From Paraburkholderia sprentiae WSM5005 (GTDB taxonomy: Bacteria > Pseudomonadota > Gammaproteobacteria > Burkholderiales > Burkholderiaceae), in assembly GCF_001865575.2 (NCBI RefSeq), contig NZ_CP017561.2:2108001-2172000 (forward strand): a stretch of 64,000 nucleotides of DNA, written 5' to 3'. Below are positions 40,877-56,564 of this stretch, in pieces; the stretch's first letter is position 1; the number at the start of each line of letters is the position of its first letter. The notes below the pieces were generated by a model. That model ran no database searches and had not been told where the DNA came from. It saw only the letters and a program-made list of their open reading frames with translations. The position numbers and the translations under genes were made by a program.

Positions 40877-41314
40877 TCAGTGCGCCGGCTTCTTCTCCTT
40901 CGCAGCCGCCGCCTTGCCGCCATGCTTGCGATCCGGCTTCGCGCGCGACTCGGGATTCGGCACCACGTGCAGCGGCGCCGCCGACACCTCACCGCGCGTC
41001 GAGGTGTTCGCCGATGGCGTGGCGGGCACCGGCAACGGTTGATTCGGCGACACGAACTGCACGAACACTTCGCCGTCCTTGACCATGCCCATTTCGTAGC
41101 GCGCCCGCTCTTCGACCGCGGCCGTGCCATTTTGCAGATCCTGCACTTCGCCCTGGATGCGCTCGTTGCGCAGCTTTGCGTCGGCATTCTTCTGCAGTTG
41201 CTGCGCGAGTTGGCCCTGCAACTCATGCACGCGCAGCCAGCCGCCATGCCCCCACCAGAGCGGGTACTGAATCAACGCCAGCAGAACGATCAAGACAGCA
41301 GTGACAAGCCGCAT
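40877..41314 (-). CDS. ftsB: cell division protein FtsB
   Basis: A 145-residue bitopic protein: membrane segment at about 4-21, then a coiled coil ([25 protein letters not shown] is part of it) and the [17 protein letters not shown] segment characteristic of FtsB. FtsB works with FtsL and FtsQ to activate septal wall synthesis. The Pro/Thr-rich, Lys-rich C-terminal tail (about 90-145) is longer than in E. coli. It lies downstream of eno, as is common in proteobacteria. Confidence 0.9.
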   Translation of the reverse strand: MRLVTAVLIVLLALIQYPLWWGHGGWLRVHELQGQLAQQLQKNADAKLRNERIQGEVQDLQNGTAAVEERARYEMGMVKDGEVFVQFVSPNQPLPVPATPSANTSTRGEVSAAPLHVVPNPESRAKPDRKHGGKAAAAKEKKPAH

Positions 41315-41335
41315 GAAGTAAGCACAGTAAATACG

Positions 41336-41364
41336 CGCCGCCCTGCGCTATACGCAGGGCGGCG
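41336..41364 (-). other. perfect 12-bp stem-loop between eno and ftsB
   Basis: CGCCGCCCTGCG (41336-41347) and CGCAGGGCGGCG (41353-41364) with a five-base loop. There is no T run on the minus strand, so it is probably an intra-operon processing or attenuation hairpin. Confidence 0.6.
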
Positions 41365-41427
41365 AGGTCAATCAGAAACGAAGGATAACCGGCTCATCGA
41401 TCGGGGTGAACAATCTGGCGAACACGC

Positions 41428-42865
<1,438 letters not shown>

Positions 42866-42926
42866 TATGCGAAAGCGCCGCGGATCGATTTTCGAGGGCA
42901 AGCGTGACACGCGGCGCACACCTGAA

Positions 42927-46350
<3,424 letters not shown>

Positions 46351-46455
46351 CTGCGGCTATCTCCGTTGTCTTTTTTACGTGTGGGCGGGTGGTTTGCCTG
46401 TGCCGCTGCTTATGCCGGATGTCTGCGCCGTGACACTCATCGAGCCGCGACGCGC

Positions 46456-49083
46456 TCAGGGCTCCATCCAGTAGCGGCGCTGCGTGTCGCGATAGCGCTC
46501 GAGCGTGAGCACGGCGCCATCCTCACCACGCGCGCCCGGATCGACGTCCACCCTCACCGCGCCGTCGCGATCGCTGCGGCCGAGCGCGATGCGACGCGCC
46601 ACGTAGCGCGCGAACACGCCCGCATTCGGATGGTGAAAGCGATTTTCGTAGCCTACCTGAAATAACGCGATGGACGGATCGATAGAGTCGAGGAACGGCT
46701 CGGTCGACGACGTCCTGCTGCCATGATGCGGCACGACCAACACTTGCGCGCGCAGCAGGTCGCGATCGCGCGCGAGCAGCGTGCGTTCGGTCGGCGCTTC
46801 GATGTCAGCCGTCAGCAGAGCCGTCAAACGAGGCGCGTTCGCACCGCCGCGCGTTGCCGCATCACCTGCGACGATGCCAGCCGAGGTGCTGACCCGCAGC
46901 ACGCAGCAATGAGCGTTTGGCTTGCCGGTGAGTCCCCCGGCGTCCGGCCAGAGTACGGTGAACTCGACCCCGTCCCACTGCCACCGCTGCCCCGCCACGC
47001 ATGGCAGCGTCTGCGCGCCGTGCTGCCTGGCCGTCGGCCACAGCGCATTGTCGGGCTCCAGCCCGCCCACCAGCTGACGGACCTCGATCGCATCGAGCAC
47101 GGCGGGCGCGCCGCCCGCATGATCGGAATCGGCGTGACTGATCATCAGCGTGTCGAGCGTCTTCACGCCTTGCGCCTGCAGGAACGGCACCACCACACGC
47201 TCACCCGCGTGGGTCGATTCCGGCCCGGCCCCCGCATCGAACAGCAACGCGTGATGCGCGGTCTGCACGAGCACCGATGTGCCCTGCCCGACATCGAGCG
47301 CTGTCAGACGGAACGCCCCCGACGGCTCAGAGAGCGCGCCGTCCGCGCTGGGCATGAGTAGCGGCAGCCATGTCAGCGGCGCGGCCCAGCGCAGCGGCCA
47401 GCCGCGCGGCGCGAGACACCACAGCACGCCGAGCGCCGCCGCGGCGAGCGCCCACCCATGCGGCCGCGGCAACCACCACAGCGTCCAGCGCGGTCCCGAG
47501 AACATCTGCAGGCCGGCCACGAGACCCTCGAGCAGCGTATGCGCGGCCCGCCAGGCGAACGCATCGAGCGGCGCGGGCAATGCGACGCCCGCGAGCACCG
47601 CCGGCGTGAGCAGCAGGCTCACCCACGGAATCGCGAACGCGTTCGCGAGCGGACCGACGAGCGGAATCTGCGCGAACCAGTACACGGTCAGCGGCGCAAG
47701 CGCGACCGTCACCGCGTACTGCACGTGCGCGGCGCTGCGCAACCGTTCGGCGAATACGTACAGAGACCGGATCAGTGCGGCGCGCAGCGCCTGCCACCTG
47801 TTTCGAGCCGCGCTGCGCTCCTCGTCCTCATCGTGGCGGGACGCCTGAGGGCCCCGCCCGCGCGGCCGCCCCGACATCGCGAACAGGATCGCGCCGACCG
47901 CGCAAAACGACAGCCAGAATCCGGCCGACACGACCGCCCACGGATCGATCAGCAGCACGAGCCCGAGCGCCCACGCGAGCACGGTGGAGCGCGCCAGCTG
48001 ACGGCCGCCGACAAACGCCAGCGCGACGAGCGCGGCCATCCACAGCGCGCGCTGTGCCGGCACGTTGAAGCCGGCGAGCGCGGCATGCAGCGCGGCGAAC
48101 CCTGCGCCGGCCGTCACGCCGACGATCTGCGCGGGCAAGCGCAGCGGCCAGTTGCGGCCGAGCCACCCCGAACGTCGCCAGATTGCCGCGGCGAGCCAGC
48201 CGGTCAGCCCCGCGACCAGGCCGATATGCAAGCCCGAAATCGCCACCAGATGACTCGTGCCGGTGCCACGCATCAATTGCCGGTCGGCGGGGCTCACTTC
48301 GTCCTGCGCGCCGATCGCGAGCGCGACGACGATGCCGCGATGCGGCGCATCGGCAAGCACCGTGTCGATGCGCGCACGCAACGCGGCGCGCCAGCGGTCG
48401 ACCAGCACGGCGAGCCCGCGCGCGTGGCCGGCCAGGCGCCGCGCATGATCCGGCACACTCACGTAACCGGTCGCCCGGACGTTGCGCGCGAGCAGACTCG
48501 CCTCGGTATCGCGCAGACCGAAGTTCGCGTTGCCGTGCGGGCGTTTCAGGCGCACGGTCAGACGCCAGCGCTCGCCCGGGGCGAGCCGCGGCATTGCGGC
48601 GTCGCGCGCGATCCACGTGAGCTGGATCACGCGCGGGAAAGCCGCGAGCCGCGCATCGTTCGTGTCGACGTCGAACAGGAAGCGCGCGCCTTTGTCGTCG
48701 CGCGTCGGCAATCCCTTGATACTGCCGACCACCTCGATATCCCGTCCTTCCCACGCGTGCGGCAGGCTCACAGCGAGCCGGGTCTGCGCGCGCACGGCTG
48801 CATAGCCGAAACCGACGCAGATCGCCGCGCACCATACGGCGCCCCAACCGGCCGCCCGCCGCACCCGCCCATCGCGCCATATCCGGCGAGCCGGCTGGTG
48901 CCGCAAGCCACGCCGACGCTGCAGCGACCCACCCGCCCCATGGTCACGCAAGCTCCACACGGCAATGCCCGCCGCCGCGCAACCGGCCAGTATCAAGGTC
49001 CACCATCCGCCCGTATCCGGCAGCGCCGCCTGCCGCTGCAGCCAGATCACGCCCAAAGCAAACCCGCACCAGACCGCCCGCAT
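46456..49083 (-). CDS. comEC: DNA internalization-related competence protein ComEC/Rec2
   Basis: An 875-residue membrane protein. An N-terminal region with two hydrophobic segments and an OB-like DUF4131 domain precedes the competence core, which has HLVAISGLHIGLVAG and about seven more membrane segments. A C-terminal metallo-beta-lactamase domain has SHADSDHAGG. ComEC forms the inner-membrane channel for single-stranded DNA in transformation. ATG 49083 has GGAGG at good spacing; a longer start at 49155 is less likely. Intact length suggests function, though competence itself is not shown. Confidence 0.94.
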   Translation of the reverse strand: MRAVWCGFALGVIWLQRQAALPDTGGWWTLILAGCAAAGIAVWSLRDHGAGGSLQRRRGLRHQPARRIWRDGRVRRAAGWGAVWCAAICVGFGYAAVRAQTRLAVSLPHAWEGRDIEVVGSIKGLPTRDDKGARFLFDVDTNDARLAAFPRVIQLTWIARDAAMPRLAPGERWRLTVRLKRPHGNANFGLRDTEASLLARNVRATGYVSVPDHARRLAGHARGLAVLVDRWRAALRARIDTVLADAPHRGIVVALAIGAQDEVSPADRQLMRGTGTSHLVAISGLHIGLVAGLTGWLAAAIWRRSGWLGRNWPLRLPAQIVGVTAGAGFAALHAALAGFNVPAQRALWMAALVALAFVGGRQLARSTVLAWALGLVLLIDPWAVVSAGFWLSFCAVGAILFAMSGRPRGRGPQASRHDEDEERSAARNRWQALRAALIRSLYVFAERLRSAAHVQYAVTVALAPLTVYWFAQIPLVGPLANAFAIPWVSLLLTPAVLAGVALPAPLDAFAWRAAHTLLEGLVAGLQMFSGPRWTLWWLPRPHGWALAAAALGVLWCLAPRGWPLRWAAPLTWLPLLMPSADGALSEPSGAFRLTALDVGQGTSVLVQTAHHALLFDAGAGPESTHAGERVVVPFLQAQGVKTLDTLMISHADSDHAGGAPAVLDAIEVRQLVGGLEPDNALWPTARQHGAQTLPCVAGQRWQWDGVEFTVLWPDAGGLTGKPNAHCCVLRVSTSAGIVAGDAATRGGANAPRLTALLTADIEAPTERTLLARDRDLLRAQVLVVPHHGSRTSSTEPFLDSIDPSIALFQVGYENRFHHPNAGVFARYVARRIALGRSDRDGAVRVDVDPGARGEDGAVLTLERYRDTQRRYWMEP

Positions 49084-49196
49084 CCGTCCTCCGCGCCGCT
49101 GGCGCCAGGCGGGCTCACGCGTCGGCGAACGGGCAGCAGCGAGCCCGCCGGGCATGGGCGTCGCCCGGCGCGAACCCTTTCGATCAACGGTATCGA

Positions 49197-49985
49197 TTAT
49201 GCAGAGGAAAGCGCGAGTCGCGGCAGCGCGGCGAGCGCGTTAGCCGTTGTGCCAAGGGCGGCTGCGTCCGAGGTGACACCGCGCAGCTGCGCGAGGCTCG
49301 CGCCGATCGCCGGAATCTGCTCGGGCGAATTGCGCTGCTTATACATCCACGAAGGCGCGATATCCGGCGCGTCGGTCTCGACGACCAGCGCGTCGAACGG
49401 CAACTGCCCGGCGAGTCGCCGGATCTGCCGCGCGCGCTCGAACGTCAGGTTGCCGCCGAAGCCGAGATGCATGCCCTGATCGATATAAGCCTGCGCCTGC
49501 TGGAAACTGCCATTGAACGCGTGCGCGATGCCGCGATGGATCTGATGCCGGCGCAACCCTTTGATCACCTGATCCTGCGATTTGCGCACATGGCAGATCA
49601 CCGGCAGATCGAATTCGCGCGCGAGCTCCAACTGGCCGTTGTAGAAAAACTGCTGGCGCGCGTCGTCGAGCCCATCGACGAAAAAGTCGAGCCCGATCTC
49701 GCCGATGCCGACGAAGCGCGGATCGTCGAGACTCGCCTCGATTTCCGTGCGCAGCAGGTCGAGGTCGGCATCGACGGCGTCCGGCGTGAACAGCGGATGA
49801 ATGCCGAGCGCGTACGCGCCGCCGTCGACGCGGTGCGCGAGCTCGCGCACCGTCGCGAAGTTCTGTCGCCCGATGGCCGGAATCACGATGCGCGACACGC
49901 CCGCATGGCGCGCGCACGCCGCGACCGCGTCACGGTCGGCGTCGAACTCCGAAGCGTCGAGATGGCAGTGCGTATCGATCCACAT
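49197..49985 (-). CDS. TatD family metal-dependent nuclease
   Basis: A 262-residue TIM-barrel hydrolase: metal-binding DTHCHLDA at the N-terminus, GEIGLDFF, CHVRKS, HAFNGS and ETDAPD, all in the TatD order. TatD proteins have DNase activity and are linked to DNA repair and proofreading of damaged ends; the protein-export name is historical. ATG 49985 (MWIDTHCHL) is preferred over 50018. It is 101 bases downstream of lolD on the same strand. Confidence 0.93.
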   Translation of the reverse strand: MWIDTHCHLDASEFDADRDAVAACARHAGVSRIVIPAIGRQNFATVRELAHRVDGGAYALGIHPLFTPDAVDADLDLLRTEIEASLDDPRFVGIGEIGLDFFVDGLDDARQQFFYNGQLELAREFDLPVICHVRKSQDQVIKGLRRHQIHRGIAHAFNGSFQQAQAYIDQGMHLGFGGNLTFERARQIRRLAGQLPFDALVVETDAPDIAPSWMYKQRNSPEQIPAIGASLAQLRGVTSDAAALGTTANALAALPRLALSSA

Positions 49986-50086
49986 GGGTTGTCTCGCTGA
50001 AAATGGGACCGGACCCAAGGCGGCATGGCGCTCCGCGGCGGCCGTCAGTCATCCGCGACCACCGCAACGACCATGCCGGCCTGCAC

Positions 50087-50834
<748 letters not shown>

Positions 50835-50842
<8 letters not shown>

Positions 50843-52088
50843 AGCGCAGCGCCTCCGCCGGACGGACCTTCGCGCCGCGCCAGCTCGGATACAGCGTCGC
50901 GAGCGCCGACAGCGCGAACGCGATGATGCCGATGCGCGCGACGTCGGCCGGAACCAGCTCGGACGGCAGCTCGCTGATGAAGTACACCGACGGCGGCAGG
51001 AACTGCACGCCGAGCAGATGCTCGATCATCGGTACGAGCCACGGAATGCTCCACGCGATCAGGCAACCGAGCGCGACGCCGGTCGCCGTGCCGATGAAGC
51101 CGATCGTCACGCCCTGCACGACGAAGATCTTCATGATCGAGCGAGGCTGCGCCCCGAGCGTGCGCAGGATCGCGATATCGGCCTGCTTGTTGGTCACCGT
51201 CATCACCAGCGACGACACCAGATTGAACGCGGCCACCGCAATGATCAGCGTCAGGATGATGAACATCATGCGCTTTTCGATCTGCACCGCCGAGAACCAG
51301 GTCTTGTTCTGCTGGGTCCAGTCGCGAATGTACAGATCGCCCGACAGCGTGCGCGCGAGCTGATGTGCGACTTGCGGCGCGCGCTGCATGTCGGTGAGGC
51401 GCAGCCGCACGCCGGTCGGCGCGGGCAGCCGGAACAGCGCCTGCGCGTCCTTGATGTTGATCAGCGCGAGCGTGCTGTCGTATTCGTAATGGCCCGACTC
51501 GAAGATGCCGACCACCGTGAACTGCTTGAGCCGCGGCAGCATGCCGGCCGGCGTGATGGTGCCTTCGGGCGCGACGAGCGTGATCTTGTCGTTCAACTGC
51601 ACGCCGAGATTCGCCGCGAGGTCCGCGCCGAGCACGATGCCGAAGTCGCCCGGCATCAGGTCGGTCAGCTTGCCGCCCTTCATTTCCTTGCCGATGTCGG
51701 ACACTTCGGGCTCGAGCGTCGGCTCGATGCCGCGCAACGCGACGCCGCTTACCGCATCCTGGCGCGTGAGCAGCGCCTGAGCCTCGACGTACGGAGCCGC
51801 GCCAATCACCTCCTTGTTCTGGCGCGCTTCCTTCGCGGTCAGTTGCCAGTCGGGCATCGAACCGGTCGGCGAAAAGATTTCGACGTGCGCGAGCACCGAC
51901 AACATGCGGTCGCGCACCTCTTTCTGAAAACCGTTCATCACCGACAGCACGACGATCAACGCCGCGACACCCAGCGCAATGCCCGACATCGACACCAGCG
52001 CGATGAACGAAATAAAGCCGTTACCGGTCGTGCGTTTGCCGGCACGCGTGTAGCGCCAGCCAATCTGCCATTCGTAGGGAAATTTCAA
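50835..52088 (-). CDS. lolC: lipoprotein-releasing system transmembrane protein LolC/LolE
   Basis: A 417-residue permease with one membrane segment near residue 30 and three in the last 150 residues, plus a large periplasmic domain, as in LolC/E. Only one such gene is adjacent to lolD, so it may form a homodimer (LolF-like) in this lineage; that is inference. The start is TTG 52088, with AAAGGAT at normal spacing upstream. It is the first gene of the lolC-lolD-tatD-comEC series. Confidence 0.93.
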
Positions 52089-52419
52089 GCGAATCCTTTG
52101 GTGCGTTCTTTGACTGTGCGCCCGGGGCGGCGGACATCAAGCGCCCGTCGTGCGGCCCGAGCGTCGTGACCGTTGGGCTCGCGGCGGCGCGGATCGTTCC
52201 ACTCCCGCGCGGGCCGCCGTGCGGCTCTGCCAGTGCGCCGAAGTACCGCGGCACGGTGCGCCACCCTGCCGAGACCCCGCGGCGCGTCCAGCGATCAAGC
52301 GCGAAGTTTGCCACACAATGCCGCCGGCTCGCGCAAAGCACTGGCCGGGCCGCGCCAGCGACGAACCGTCGGCCCCGCATCGAAATATTCGCACCGTTTG
52401 CCCTACAATGCGCAGCATC
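52089..52419. other. 331-base divergent intergenic region lolC / rpfE
   Basis: No gene is supported. It contains the rpfE-side promoter candidate at 52380-52409. The remaining sequence is GC-rich with only shadow open frames. I did not find a convincing lolC promoter. Confidence 0.55.
52380..52409 (+). promoter_or_regulatory. candidate promoter abutting the rpfE start
   Basis: TCGAAA at 52380-52385, 18 bases, then TACAAT at 52404-52409. The -10 ends ten bases before ATG 52420, so the transcript would begin within a few bases of the start codon. Confidence 0.4.
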
Positions 52420-53517
52420 ATGCCTGCCGACCGCCTCCATCTTCTGCTGCCCTTCGCGCTGCCCGCCGCGGCCGACGCCTCCACCGCGCTTCATGACATC
52501 CAGAGTCCCGCCCTCGACCGGCTGATCGCCCGCGCGACGCTCGTCGAACGCGTGATCGGCGAGGATTTCCAGCGCACGCTGCCACACGAGCGCTGGGTCG
52601 CGCGGCAGTTCGGCGCGCTGCCCGACGGCGCCTCGGCCGCCGCCGACGAAGCCCCGCTCGCGCCCTACATGCTGCGCGCCGACGGCGGCGAACCCGGCAG
52701 CGCGACGTGGGCCTGCGTGCAGCCGGTGCATGTGCGCATCGCGCATGACCACCTGGTGCTGATCGATCCCGCGTCGCTCGACTTGCCGGACGACGAAGCG
52801 GCGATCCTGCTCGCCGTCGCACGTCCGCTCATCGAGGAGCTCGGCGTGCGCCTCGAGGCGCCGAAGCCAACCCGCTGGTATCTGTCGAGCGATGCTTTCG
52901 GCACCCTCGCGGGCGCCTCGCCGTTGCGCGCGAGCGGCCGCAACATCGAGATCTGGCTGCCGCACGAAGCGCATTCCGGCGAACGCTCGCGCGCGTGGAT
53001 GAAGCTACAGAACGAAGTGCAGATGGCGTGGTTCGAGCATCCGGTCAACGAAGCACGCGAGGCGCGCGGGCTGCCGGCAGTCAACTCGATCTGGTTTCAC
53101 ACGCAGGGCGTCGCGCGGCCGGTGCATAGTCCGTTCGCGCAGGTGCTGTCCGATGCCGCCGCGACGCGCGGCCTCGCGCTCAGCGCGGGGGTCGCGACGA
53201 GCGCGCCTCCGCGGTCGTTCGGCGAACTGTCGGCGGCGTCGCGCGCCGCGACGAACGGCAGCGGTGTAACGCTCGTCGAACTCGATCCGTTCTCGGCGCC
53301 CTACATCGAACAGGACTGGGCGCGCTGGAACCAGGCATTCGCCGCGCTGCAGAGCGACTGGTTCGAGCCCGCGCTCGCGGCACTGCAAGCGGGCGAGCTC
53401 GCCGAACTCCGCCTCACGCTGTGCGGCGACACCGGCTCGGTCACGCTGACGGTCACGCGCGGCGATCTGCGCAAATTCTGGCGGCGGCGCGTGCTGGCCT
53501 CGCTTTTCATCGAATGA
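52420..53517 (+). CDS. rpfE: RpfE-like conserved protein (regulatory/phosphoglycerate mutase-like family)
   Basis: A 365-residue protein (MPADRLHLLLPFALP...). It has no membrane segment and no DNA-binding motif that I can see. The sequence and its place directly before recJ-prfB-lysS match the family called RpfE in Xanthomonas, where mutation alters exoenzyme and polysaccharide output. Related proteins are also annotated as cofactor-independent phosphoglycerate mutase-like. Biochemical function is unknown. ATG 52408 overlaps the -10 box, so 52420 is chosen; neither has a ribosome site. recJ starts 16 bases downstream. Confidence 0.75.
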   Translation: MPADRLHLLLPFALPAAADASTALHDIQSPALDRLIARATLVERVIGEDFQRTLPHERWVARQFGALPDGASAAADEAPLAPYMLRADGGEPGSATWACVQPVHVRIAHDHLVLIDPASLDLPDDEAAILLAVARPLIEELGVRLEAPKPTRWYLSSDAFGTLAGASPLRASGRNIEIWLPHEAHSGERSRAWMKLQNEVQMAWFEHPVNEAREARGLPAVNSIWFHTQGVARPVHSPFAQVLSDAAATRGLALSAGVATSAPPRSFGELSAASRAATNGSGVTLVELDPFSAPYIEQDWARWNQAFAALQSDWFEPALAALQAGELAELRLTLCGDTGSVTLTVTRGDLRKFWRRRVLASLFIE

Positions 53518-53533
53518 TCCACGGCCCTTCAGC

Positions 53534-55240
53534 ATGACCCGAATCGTTACGCGCCCCTGCTCCCCCGTCGACGCCGAAGTGCTGACCCGCTGCGGCCTGC
53601 ATCCGGTGCTCGCGCGCCTCTACGCAGCGCGCGGCGTGTGCGTGCCGGAAGACGTCGAAACCGGTCTCGCGCGGCTCGTGCCGCCCGCCGAACTGAAGGG
53701 CTGCGAGGCGGCCGCCGCGCTGCTCGCCGACGCGCTGCTGCAGCAGCGCCGCATGCTGGTCGTCGCCGACTATGACTGCGACGGCGCGACCGCCTGCGCG
53801 GTCGCGGTGCGCGGGCTGCGCATGTTCGGCGCGCGCATCGACTATCTGGTGCCTAACCGCATGGAGCACGGCTACGGGCTCACGCCCGACATCGTCGAGC
53901 TCGCGACGCGCAGCGTGGCTGGCAAGCCCGATCTGCTGATCACCGTCGACAACGGCATCGCGAGCGTCGACGGCGTCGCGGCCGCCAACGCGCTCGGCAT
54001 CGATGTGCTCGTCACCGACCACCACCTGCCCGGCGACGAACTGCCCGCCGCCCGCGCAATCGTCAATCCGAACCAGCCGGGCTGCACGTTCCCGAGCAAG
54101 TGCCTCGCCGGCGTCGGCGTGATGTTCTACGTGCTGCTCGCGCTGCGCGCGGAACTGCGCCGCCGCGGCGCGTTCGGCGACGCGCTGCCCGAGCCGCGCC
54201 TCGACGGCCTGCTCGATCTGGTCGCGCTGGGCACCGTCGCCGATGTCGTCAAGCTCGACGGCAACAACCGCGTGCTGGTCGCGCAAGGTCTGCAGCGCAT
54301 CCGCCGCGGCCGCATGCAGCCGGGCGTCGCCGCGCTGTTTCGTGCCGCCGCGCGCGATGCGCGTAACGCGTCCGGCTTCGACCTCGGCTTCGCGCTGGGA
54401 CCGCGCCTGAATGCGGCGGGGCGGCTGTCGGACATGTCGCTCGGCATCGAATGCCTGACCACCGACGACGTCGGCCGCGCATGGGAACTCGCGCAGCAGC
54501 TCGACACGATGAACCGCGAGCGCCGCGAAATCGAGGCCGGCATGCAGCAGCAGGCGCTGGACGATCTGTCGACGGTCGATCCCGACGGCTCGACCACGAT
54601 CACGCTGTTCGATCCGCGCTGGCATCAGGGCGTGATCGGCATCGTCGCGGGGCGCCTGAAGGAGAAGTTCCACCGGCCATCGTTCACGTTCGCGCCCGCC
54701 GACGCTACCGGCGTGCTCGTCAAGGGCTCGGGCCGCTCGATCGCGGGCTTCCATCTGCGCGACGCGCTCGATCTGATCTCGAAGCGCGAGCCGGATCTGA
54801 TCGTCAAATTCGGCGGCCACGCGATGGCCGCGGGCCTGACGATCGCCGCCGCCGACGTGCCGCGCTTCACGGCCGCGTTCGAGGCGGTCGGGCGCGAATG
54901 GCTGTCCGCGGAAGCGCTCGCGCGCACCGTCGAAACCGACGGCGAGCTCGAAGACGCGTACTTCACGCCGCAATTCGTCGAGATGCTGGACGCGGCCGTC
55001 TGGGGCCAGGGTTTTCCGGCGCCGGTGTTCTCGGGCGAGTTCGAGGTCGCCTCGCAGGCGCTCGTGAAGGACAAGCACCTGAAGCTGCAACTGCTGCGCG
55101 GCCGCCAGCGCTTCAACGCGATCTGGTTCAATCACACGGACACCCTGCCCGCGCGCACCACCGTCGCCTACCGGCTCGCGAGCGACACATGGAATGGCGT
55201 GTCGCGTGTGCAACTGATCGTCGAACATGCGGTGATCTGA
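53534..55240 (+). CDS. recJ: single-stranded-DNA-specific exonuclease RecJ
   Basis: A 568-residue 5'-3' exonuclease acting in recombination, mismatch and base-excision repair. The DHH-family metal motifs are ADYDCDG (78-84) and DHH (161-163). The DHHA1 motif KFGGHAMAAG lies near residue 425, and a C-terminal OB-like domain follows. ATG 53534 follows the rpfE stop closely, suggesting one transcript. Confidence 0.96.
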   Translation: MTRIVTRPCSPVDAEVLTRCGLHPVLARLYAARGVCVPEDVETGLARLVPPAELKGCEAAAALLADALLQQRRMLVVADYDCDGATACAVAVRGLRMFGARIDYLVPNRMEHGYGLTPDIVELATRSVAGKPDLLITVDNGIASVDGVAAANALGIDVLVTDHHLPGDELPAARAIVNPNQPGCTFPSKCLAGVGVMFYVLLALRAELRRRGAFGDALPEPRLDGLLDLVALGTVADVVKLDGNNRVLVAQGLQRIRRGRMQPGVAALFRAAARDARNASGFDLGFALGPRLNAAGRLSDMSLGIECLTTDDVGRAWELAQQLDTMNRERREIEAGMQQQALDDLSTVDPDGSTTITLFDPRWHQGVIGIVAGRLKEKFHRPSFTFAPADATGVLVKGSGRSIAGFHLRDALDLISKREPDLIVKFGGHAMAAGLTIAAADVPRFTAAFEAVGREWLSAEALARTVETDGELEDAYFTPQFVEMLDAAVWGQGFPAPVFSGEFEVASQALVKDKHLKLQLLRGRQRFNAIWFNHTDTLPARTTVAYRLASDTWNGVSRVQLIVEHAVI

Positions 55241-55312
55241 AATCTTCCGCAAAATCAATCGGGAACACGCGCCGGATCGTCCGCGAGACTCCGGCGCGGC
55301 GTGACGATCGGC

Positions 55313-55337
55313 TATAATTTCTGCTTTTTACGCAGAA
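55313..55337 (+). promoter_or_regulatory. candidate -10 box and leader hairpin before prfB
   Basis: Perfect TATAAT at 55313-55318 without a good -35. TTCTGC (55319-55324) and GCAGAA (55332-55337) then form a small hairpin before the ATG at 55350. Confidence 0.35.
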
Positions 55338-55349
55338 TAGAAGATCGAC

Positions 55350-56454
55350 ATGGAAGCGGAACGTCTCAACGCGATCGAAGCGTCTCTGGCCGACCTGCGC
55401 AAGCGCGCGGACGACCTACGGGGGTATCTTTGACTACGACGACAAGGCGCTGCGCCTGATCGAAGTCAACCGCGAACTGGAAGACCCGGACGTCTGGAAC
55501 GACTCGAAGCACGCCCAGGCACTCGGTAAGGAAAAGAAGCTGCTCGACGACACGGTCGGCAAACTCACGTCGATCACCAACGACGTGCGCGACGCGCAGG
55601 ACCTGTTCGACATGGCGCGCGAAGAAGCCGACGACGACACGCTGCTCGCCTGCGAAGCCGACGCCCAGGCCATCGAAGCACGCGTCGCCGACATGGAATT
55701 TCGCCGGATGTTCGCCAATCCGGCCGACCCCAACAACGCCTTTCTCGACATCCAGGCCGGCGCCGGCGGCACCGAGGCGTGCGACTGGGCGTCGATGCTG
55801 CTGCGCCAGTACCTGCGCTACTGTGAGCGCAAGGGCTTCAAGACCGAAGTGCTGGAACAGACCGACGGCGACGTCGCCGGCATTAAAAACGCGACGATCA
55901 AGATCGAAGGCGAATACGCGTACGGCTTTCTGCGTACCGAAACGGGTGTGCACCGGCTCGTGCGCAAGTCGCCGTTCGACTCGTCGGGCGGCCGGCACAC
56001 GTCGTTCTCGTCGGTGTTCGTGTACCCGGAAATCGACGACTCGATCGAAGTCGACATCAATCCGGCCGACCTGCGCATCGACACGTACCGTGCTTCGGGC
56101 GCGGGCGGTCAGCACATCAACAAGACCGACTCGGCAGTGCGTATCACGCACATGCCGTCGGGCATCGTCGTGCAGTGCCAGAACGACCGCTCGCAGCACC
56201 GCAACCGCGCCGAAGCGATGGCGATGCTGAAATCGCGCCTGTACGAAGCGGAAATCCGCAAACGTCAGGCCGAGCAGGACAAGCTCGAAGCGGGCAAGAC
56301 CGATGTGGGTTGGGGCCATCAGATCCGTTCGTACGTGCTCGACAACAGCCGCATCAAGGATCTGCGCACCAACGTCGAAATCAGCAATACGAAGAGCGTG
56401 CTCGACGGCGACCTCGATCCGTTCATCAGCGCGAGCCTGAAACAGGGCGTATGA
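55350..56454 (+). CDS. prfB: peptide chain release factor 2 (programmed +1 frameshift)
   Basis: The 367-residue RF2 is read as 55350-55430 joined to 55432-56454. The first frame ends after 27 codons in an in-frame TGA within GGGGGTATCTTTGAC, the classic RF2 autoregulatory site. Recognition motif SPF lies at 207-209 and the catalytic GGQ at 252-254. RF2 reads UAA and UGA; low RF2 favours the shift and raises its synthesis. This is a normal gene, not a broken one. It is followed by lysS, as in E. coli. Confidence 0.97.
55420..55433 (+). promoter_or_regulatory. RF2 programmed frameshift site
   Basis: A G-rich Shine-Dalgarno-like element (GGGGG) lies a few bases before CTT (55428-55430), and TGA (55431-55433) is followed by C. 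This is the arrangement known from E. coli prfB: the tRNA on CUU slips +1 onto UUU. Confidence 0.95.
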
Positions 56455-56564
56455 GCGCGCACGGCGCGGCCACGTTCACCCGTCGGGACCGCGCCTGAGT
56501 TTTTACACTACTGGCTTCCCGCCCGCGGCGCACGCCGCGGCGGGTCACCGAATACCAAATCATC

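Noticed and set aside
47458..49479. 673-codon plus-strand frame antisense to comEC
   Set aside because: An Arg/Pro-rich shadow product; comEC has all domains and a good ribosome site.
55350..55433. Apparent nonsense mutation near the start of prfB
   Set aside because: It is the standard RF2 +1 programmed frameshift, not a pseudogene.
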